Assembly (NCBI GenBank): GCA_022453515.1
Contig: JAJNNY010000011.1
Location: 682,001-746,000 of the forward strand
Reading direction: 5' to 3'
Source of the DNA: Astrocystis sublimbata
Lineage: Eukaryota > Ascomycota > Sordariomycetes > Xylariales > Xylariaceae
DNA: 64,000 nt
Part shown: in pieces, positions 58,931 through 64,000 of the stretch
Position numbering within the stretch: the first letter of the stretch is position 1
Layout: each line of letters begins with the position of its first letter
The notes under the pieces: model-generated
Database searches by the model: none
What the model was told of the DNA's origin: nothing
Seen by the model: the letters and a program-made list of their open reading frames with translations, nothing else
Translations under genes and position numbers: made by a program

Positions 58931-59796
58931 GACCATTCAGTAGGTAGCAAGGACGATCACACAGAGAAGAGGTCAGCTTGCTAGCAAGATGGGTGCAGCA
59001 ACAGGAAAGAAATGATTTGTTGACACTCGTCATGTTGAACACACTGGACACATCATGCAATGCGTACCACCCCAGTGCAGCCCTACTCCCAATGTGAGAC
59101 TGTAAGCATCCATGTGACAATTGCATGGTGATCTCACCGAGATCTCGGGCAGCAGACGGAGACGGTGGAGGGACGATGCGGGTAGGTACATATATCTAGC
59201 TGGTGCGCGACAGCGACAGCGATTAACGAGACTCTGATGATTTATTTGTAAGTCATCAACCAACTGCAATGGCATAATTTCGTGCGACTCTTCCTAGCTA
59301 AGAGTCAGACGATGAACGCATGGGCACTTAGTAGTACCTGGGTCTCTATATGTAGGTTATCACTAGGGTGAAGCGAAGCTGAGATCAGAAAATGAGGTCT
59401 AGGAAGTGAGGCATTGGGTAGAGTATTGCCTGCCAGGAAGTGCATTCGTCTAGACAAGTGAGCTGACGTGGGAAGGTGGCGTACCTACATATGTACGTAA
59501 AGATAGCGCAGTTCGGCCAGTAGCGGCTTGTGAAGGACCGGTTGAAGAGGTGAAGGTGTGTGTGCATCGCCATGTTATCTACCACAATACTACACACAGT
59601 ACCCGTGACTTGGCTGGCAGTCACTGTCCTTGGCGTGGGCGTGCACGATGCGAGTCTGCATTCATATTGAAGGCAGCCCTGACTTGGGGAAGGCCATGGT
59701 GTGCTTGGGGTGGTGGGGGAGGCTGACGAGCTGGAGGAGGGCTTACATAGAAAGTAGGTACGCAGAAAGAAGATTGTTGTGCTTGGCAAGGGCAGG

Positions 59797-59830
59797 TTCA
59801 AGCTCAAGCTCAAGCTCAAGCTCAAGCTCA
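59797..59830. repeat. CTCAAG hexanucleotide repeat
   Basis: About five uninterrupted CTCAAG units in non-coding sequence. Confidence 0.9.
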
Positions 59831-60509
59831 GTCTAGATGGTAGCCTTGATGTCGACAGCGGTATGGTGATGGAAGTCGGCTGCGGGCATGATTGAGTAGA
59901 TACCTACCTATTGAGCTGCAAGCTGGTCGCGCATGTGTAGATGATTGAGAAGGCTTGGATTCAGGAGAGCTTGGCGTCGGATCTTCTACATACCTAGTAG
60001 GGTACTTAGCTTGCAGCAGCGGGTATGAGGAGGTGATGCTTCCATTAGTCTGGACCCGAACGATTGATTGAGGAGAGAGACAGGCGAGCAGCGTATCATT
60101 ATGTCCCTCCTGATCGCCAGACTCCTTTGCGATTGTGATGTGCCTTTGCGTTGTGGCGAAGGTGACTTCCAGACATACTCCGTACGTAGGAACCTTCCGT
60201 GTTTGCGCCAAGCGAGATTGTGGACCGAAGCATGTTAGATGCGGCAGATGTTCCACAAGCGAACATGGAAGCATGCGAGGCATGGATAGGGGGAGCCGTA
60301 GGATTCGATCGCATGTCATGCGAAGGCGGTTGGTTGGTAGATAGGTACCTAGGTAGCTGTCAGATCATCCTATTACATACATGTATGTATGCATGTATCT
60401 TACGAAGGGTTCAGCTTTCAGCTTTGCGCTTTTTCTTATTGTATTTGCTCGTTCGTGTGTAGACGGGGAGGGGATTGCTTGAGTCAGCTTACGGAGGTTG
60501 GGGTTCGAT

Positions 60510-60534
60510 GAGTGAGTGAGTGAGTGAGTGAGTG
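60510..60534. repeat. GAGT tetranucleotide repeat
   Basis: About six GAGT units in non-coding sequence. Confidence 0.9.
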
Positions 60535-63494
60535 CATGCTCAGACTCTCCTCTCCGGTCGCTACCTAACCTACTGCCTGACGATACGCGATAATATAGTT
60601 CACCGAGCTCCGACGGAGCTAAGGAAACTGCTCCGAGATATATTAGATAGGGAGAGAGTGTCCTGATTTCTTCGATGTGGCGAGGGAAAAGGCGGACGAC
60701 GGGGACGGCTTGTGGCGGAAGTTGGCTGATTGATTGACTGACACAACTGCACTTCGCCGCACTCTTGCATGTCAACATTTGAATACATCAGATAGACGGA
60801 GTGTACAGGGCGAGTCGGGGGCATTGCATCTTATCTAGTTCGTATGTAGTGGAAGTGAATCGGCCCGTATCGCTGAGGGAAATGGCATGTTTTCATCATT
60901 GGCTGCGCTGCGAGCCTGATACTTGCGGTTTAGAAGCATGGCATTTTCACAGTTTCCCTCCGGTTGCACCTGTGAGCAGAAAGAGGTCTGCACTTCTAAA
61001 TAATCTAGATCTCACATTGCTTCTTCCGAGCGCTCTAGCATTCTGCGACGGGACTGTATCGGATGAAGCCAATACCTACCTACCTAGGTACTCTTCGTCG
61101 TCCGCAAAACCACCAGTGCCGCACTGCTCAAATTGGAAAAAACCGAGTAAAGGGGAATGAGAAGTTCATAAGACGAGCATGGTAGAAGTCCCATGCATAA
61201 AGCTTAGCTTGCCACTTACGAAGAGGCGGTTTAAGCGAAATCCTCACCGAAAGTACAAGGAAGTAGTATTCACTTTCATCAGGAGGATGAAGCTTATCAC
61301 CTACACTTGCCTTGGATATTTTACCTGAATCCTGTCGTGCCTGTGTGAGATGATTATCTTTGGTCAGCGCTATCAAATTGCCAAGACTTCATGTTTGCGA
61401 ATTGGGACGAAGATGCAGCGCCGGAAAGTAAGAACCAGGAAAGCACTGCAGTGGATGAGCAGCATCATCCGTTTGAATGGAATAAAAGAAGTGTGTATAT
61501 GAGAATAAAAGGAGACCGTTACATCTCAGTTCAAATGCCGTACATGTGCATAGGAAATTCATATGCATCAAACCTCATTCTGACAGTTGTCGTTGTTCTT
61601 AGGTAAGTAGTAGTTCAAGGCTTAGCGAGGATCTGCCATCACTCCAACCGGGAAGATTAGATAGATTAGTGTAAAGCTACACTAACCCCCCACCGCTACC
61701 CCAGCTATTGGAATTTCCCGGTCGTGTAGCCAAGAATGTCCCATTTCCCATTTCAAGCATGTGCTCGCATGTGTAGTCAAATGTTACCCTCGAGTTCTTA
61801 ACACTCAGTATTATACCCATGTATTTGCAATGCATCGCCCGCCAATCATCTGTCTGGACAGGAACCGGAATACGACGTACGGTTTTGGGACGCTAGTAGC
61901 GAATCGATAAGGGAACAGTAACTCTCGAAACCCATCTGCTGATGGAAAGCCTGGCTGTCAGCTATGATCAGCTAACTTGGCATAAGATTGTTTTCAAATC
62001 AACTGCTCACTCACGAAGCCAATCAAGAGAGATGCATCAGAAATGACAGCAAAAGACAAACTGAAATGAAGCTCAAATGGCATGTTGCGCGTAATACTAT
62101 ATTGTCCGAATTGCGGATTGCGCAATTCAGTATGGCCGTCTTCCGAGACCAGCCTAGCTTGTGGTTATTTTTATCTGCACGACTTTACCAAGTCCACGCT
62201 ACTAAACGAAAGGCGTACACGAACGACCGGCATGAACCGCATGGGCGCATGTGTAGTGTGAAGGCTAGCCTCACCTAGATTAGCGTAACATACGATGCAA
62301 GCTAAAGCGAAGCCCAGGCTTGACCCAGCACGATGGTTGTGCCGGTGCGTTGTGCGATGTTACCAGTCGAGTGGCATGCAATTTCTCCACGCTGCAGCGT
62401 TGATAGCATACATACGATGCCCGATGCACCCACGAGGCAACGCACGCACGAAATAATCGCCTAATAAAGAACACCGCATTAGGAATGTCGATCTATTACT
62501 TGAATTGGGGATATTATAACGTTGCGCGCGCAACATGCGGGATGGTCGAGTAATGGTTAATGCTAGATACTATCATTACTCATCTCAAGCACTTGGCACG
62601 CAAGAAAGTTCTATCGAGGTAATCCGGTCTCATTCCCAGGGCTTACGCCATGGACGGCATCCTTCTGGCATGGAACCTTGGAACCTCCTCTGCACGTTCC
62701 TTTGCGGAAGACGGGAGCTTGAAGGTTGTCCGGGACTTCAGCCGCATCGCAACATACCTCGGTACGCTCAGATTGACTTTTCACTCTGTCCGCTAGTATA
62801 TGTCAACAGTTCGTGCTGAAAAGCCGGCCAAGGAAGCAGGGGATACTCAATCAAATTGGTGTTGCTGTCGCATAGACAGGTCATCTTCTTACGTCGCATC
62901 ACGGCTGTATTTGTGATGCCAAGATACTCGACATTCCAAATGGGTATGCAAGCCAAGACATTGTATTTTCCTCAGTCATGCTACGCCCCGCGGACGACGG
63001 GCTTTCTCCAGCATTTACTCGAGAGAATGACGATCTACGGAATACTCCAACGATTCAGGGCATACCCCCGGACTTTACCGCGGCATCGCGCCGCACAGTC
63101 GTAGTGCAGCTTCGTTGCACTGGGCTAGGTTTCCTCAAACCTCGTCGCCCGTAATTTGCTGCGTTCAATCTATCTATCACGGCAGCCGTACGATGGCCTA
63201 TGTGCTGGATCGGCGTGTTAGAGTTCCCGTTGCCAGGATGTGATCGTATGGCCCAGAGTCCCTTTTGGGGGCCTATACGTCGAAACCCATGCCCTGCGCA
63301 CCCTGGAACTAATTCCATATCGTCGAATGAACAACTTCACTCAGTAATTGTAATCACGGAAGAAGAGAACATGGGGCCTGGTGTAGATCTGCTGACGGAG
63401 GCGAAATCGAATCTGCCCAACACTCATCAAGCCGAGTTACATTGATTCTGAATAATGGTGGCACTCCATATGATGATGGCGGGGAGCAGCCAAG

Positions 63495-63500
63495 TATAAA
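63495..63500 (+). promoter_or_regulatory. Candidate TATA box of the secreted HD-domain gene
   Basis: TATAAA lies about 127 bp upstream of the ATG at 63627, a plausible distance for a fungal core promoter with a leader of about 100 nt. It is assigned by position only. Confidence 0.4.
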
Positions 63501-63626
63501 GATCTTTGAAGCCCTCGCCGTTATATCGATCTGGATACTCTCGGATCATCCCTCTCAAGCTCATCACAGGCGGCATCTACCCGGTTCTCTGCATCAATCC
63601 CGACTCATCTCAACAACTCAGCCAAA

Positions 63627-64000
63627 ATGAAGACCAGCACCATCCTCTCGGTTCTCTCCCTCGGCGCTGCAGCCTTGGCCGCTCCCAAGTCCTTTGGAGG
63701 CAAGAAGCTGCCCATGACCACCTTCGCTGGTGTTGAGGTCGTCGACACGCAGCTGGTCCGAGATGCCCACGCCCTGATCAAGAAGTTCCCCGACTTCCTG
63801 TACTGGCACTCTGCCCGCACTTGGCTTCTGGGTGCCGCTGTCATCAACGCCAACGAGACCCTCAAGGCCTCGGTCGATCTCGAGGCCCACGCCATCGGAA
63901 CGATCCTCCACGATCTCGGCTGGGACAGTATGTTGCTCCCCAATATTATATCTTACTCTTCACAAATGTTCCAAAGCTAATCTCACAAACCTGCAGTGTC
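63627..64000 (+). CDS. Secreted HD-domain protein, cyanamide hydratase-like (5' part, cut by window end)
   Basis: Exon 1 is 63627-63927; a 69-nt intron follows (GTATGT donor at 63928, GCTAATC branch, CTGCAG acceptor ending at 63996), and exon 2 begins at 63997. The first 100 residues start with a clear signal peptide (MKTSTILSVLSLGAAALAAP, cleavage probably after Ala18 or Ala19). An HD-superfamily N-terminal region follows: DTQLVRDAHALIKKFP, His61 in YWHSARTW and the His95-Asp96 pair in ILHDLGWD. This spacing resembles fungal cyanamide hydratase-like HD proteins, metal-dependent hydrolases or hydratases. A signal peptide is unusual for cyanamide hydratase itself, so the substrate is left open. 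The remaining metal ligands lie beyond the window. Confidence 0.82.

Larger units (their letters stand above)
58931..63626. other. Gene-poor spacer, about 4.7 kb
   Basis: No gene supported. Simple repeats: CTCAAG units at 59797-59830 and GAGT units at 60510-60534. Motifs of TACCTAGGTA type occur at 60344-60353 and 61074-61092. A 14-bp palindrome GTTGCGCGCGCAAC lies at 62521-62534. The last 150 bp contain the promoter of the HD-domain gene. Confidence 0.45.

Noticed and set aside
1..64000. CRISPR arrays, rRNA genes, secondary-metabolite or giant mobile-element (Starship) gene sets
   Set aside because: None seen: no regularly spaced repeats, no 5S-like sequence and no polyketide/NRPS or tyrosine-recombinase captain gene.

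Overview
This window looks like nuclear DNA of a filamentous ascomycete (Pezizomycotina, probably a Sordariomycete). Protein genes are interrupted by short introns (57 to 120 nt in most cases) with GTAAGT/GTATGT/GTGAGT donors, CTAAC/CTGAC-type branch sites and YAG acceptors. Coding regions are GC-rich with G/C-ending codons. Several encoded families are known only from fungi, and one transposon carries the C-to-T/G-to-A damage typical of RIP (repeat-induced point mutation). No bacterial, organellar or viral features were seen. All assignments come from reading the sequence; no database search was run.

Layout. 1.36-3.02 kb: an intron-less bleomycin hydrolase-type cysteine peptidase. 4.42-4.49 kb: a minus-strand tRNA-Arg(CCT) with a pol III T-run. 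9.76-12.61 kb: a two-exon minus-strand gene for a 929-residue disordered, Arg/Asp/Glu-rich fungal protein with a conserved C-terminal module (DUF8035-like). 20.76-22.80 kb: a five-exon minus-strand Clr5-domain gene whose frame needs a 10-nt microexon. 22.8-39.8 kb: about 17 kb with no gene I can support; its right part is probably promoter and leader of the next gene. 39.80-44.76 kb: a Medusa-type (MedA/REN1/ACR1-like) candidate developmental regulator with two related domains and a probable distal first coding exon 2 kb upstream. 47.02-47.95 kb: a three-exon minus-strand gene for a small four-helix membrane protein. 49.63-50.79 kb: a RIP-mutated, internally deleted pogo/Fot1-like DNA transposon with TIRs and a TA target duplication. 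51.84-54.68 kb: a two-exon gene for a 923-residue fungal protein that may have a degenerate caspase-like fold. 55.21-56.66 kb: a methyltransferase-like protein. 58.46-58.93 kb: a three-copy tandem repeat of about 188 bp. 63.63 kb to the end: the 5' part of a secreted HD-domain protein, cut by the window edge.

The genes do not form an obvious operon-like cluster or biosynthetic pathway. The genes between 51.8 and 56.7 kb are a normal compact block; the rest is unusually gene-poor, with large spacers carrying simple repeats and a recurrent TACCTAGGTA-type motif. The most rewarding points are the gene structure of the Medusa-like locus, the Clr5 microexon, the reconstructable RIP-damaged transposon and the possible caspase-like protein.
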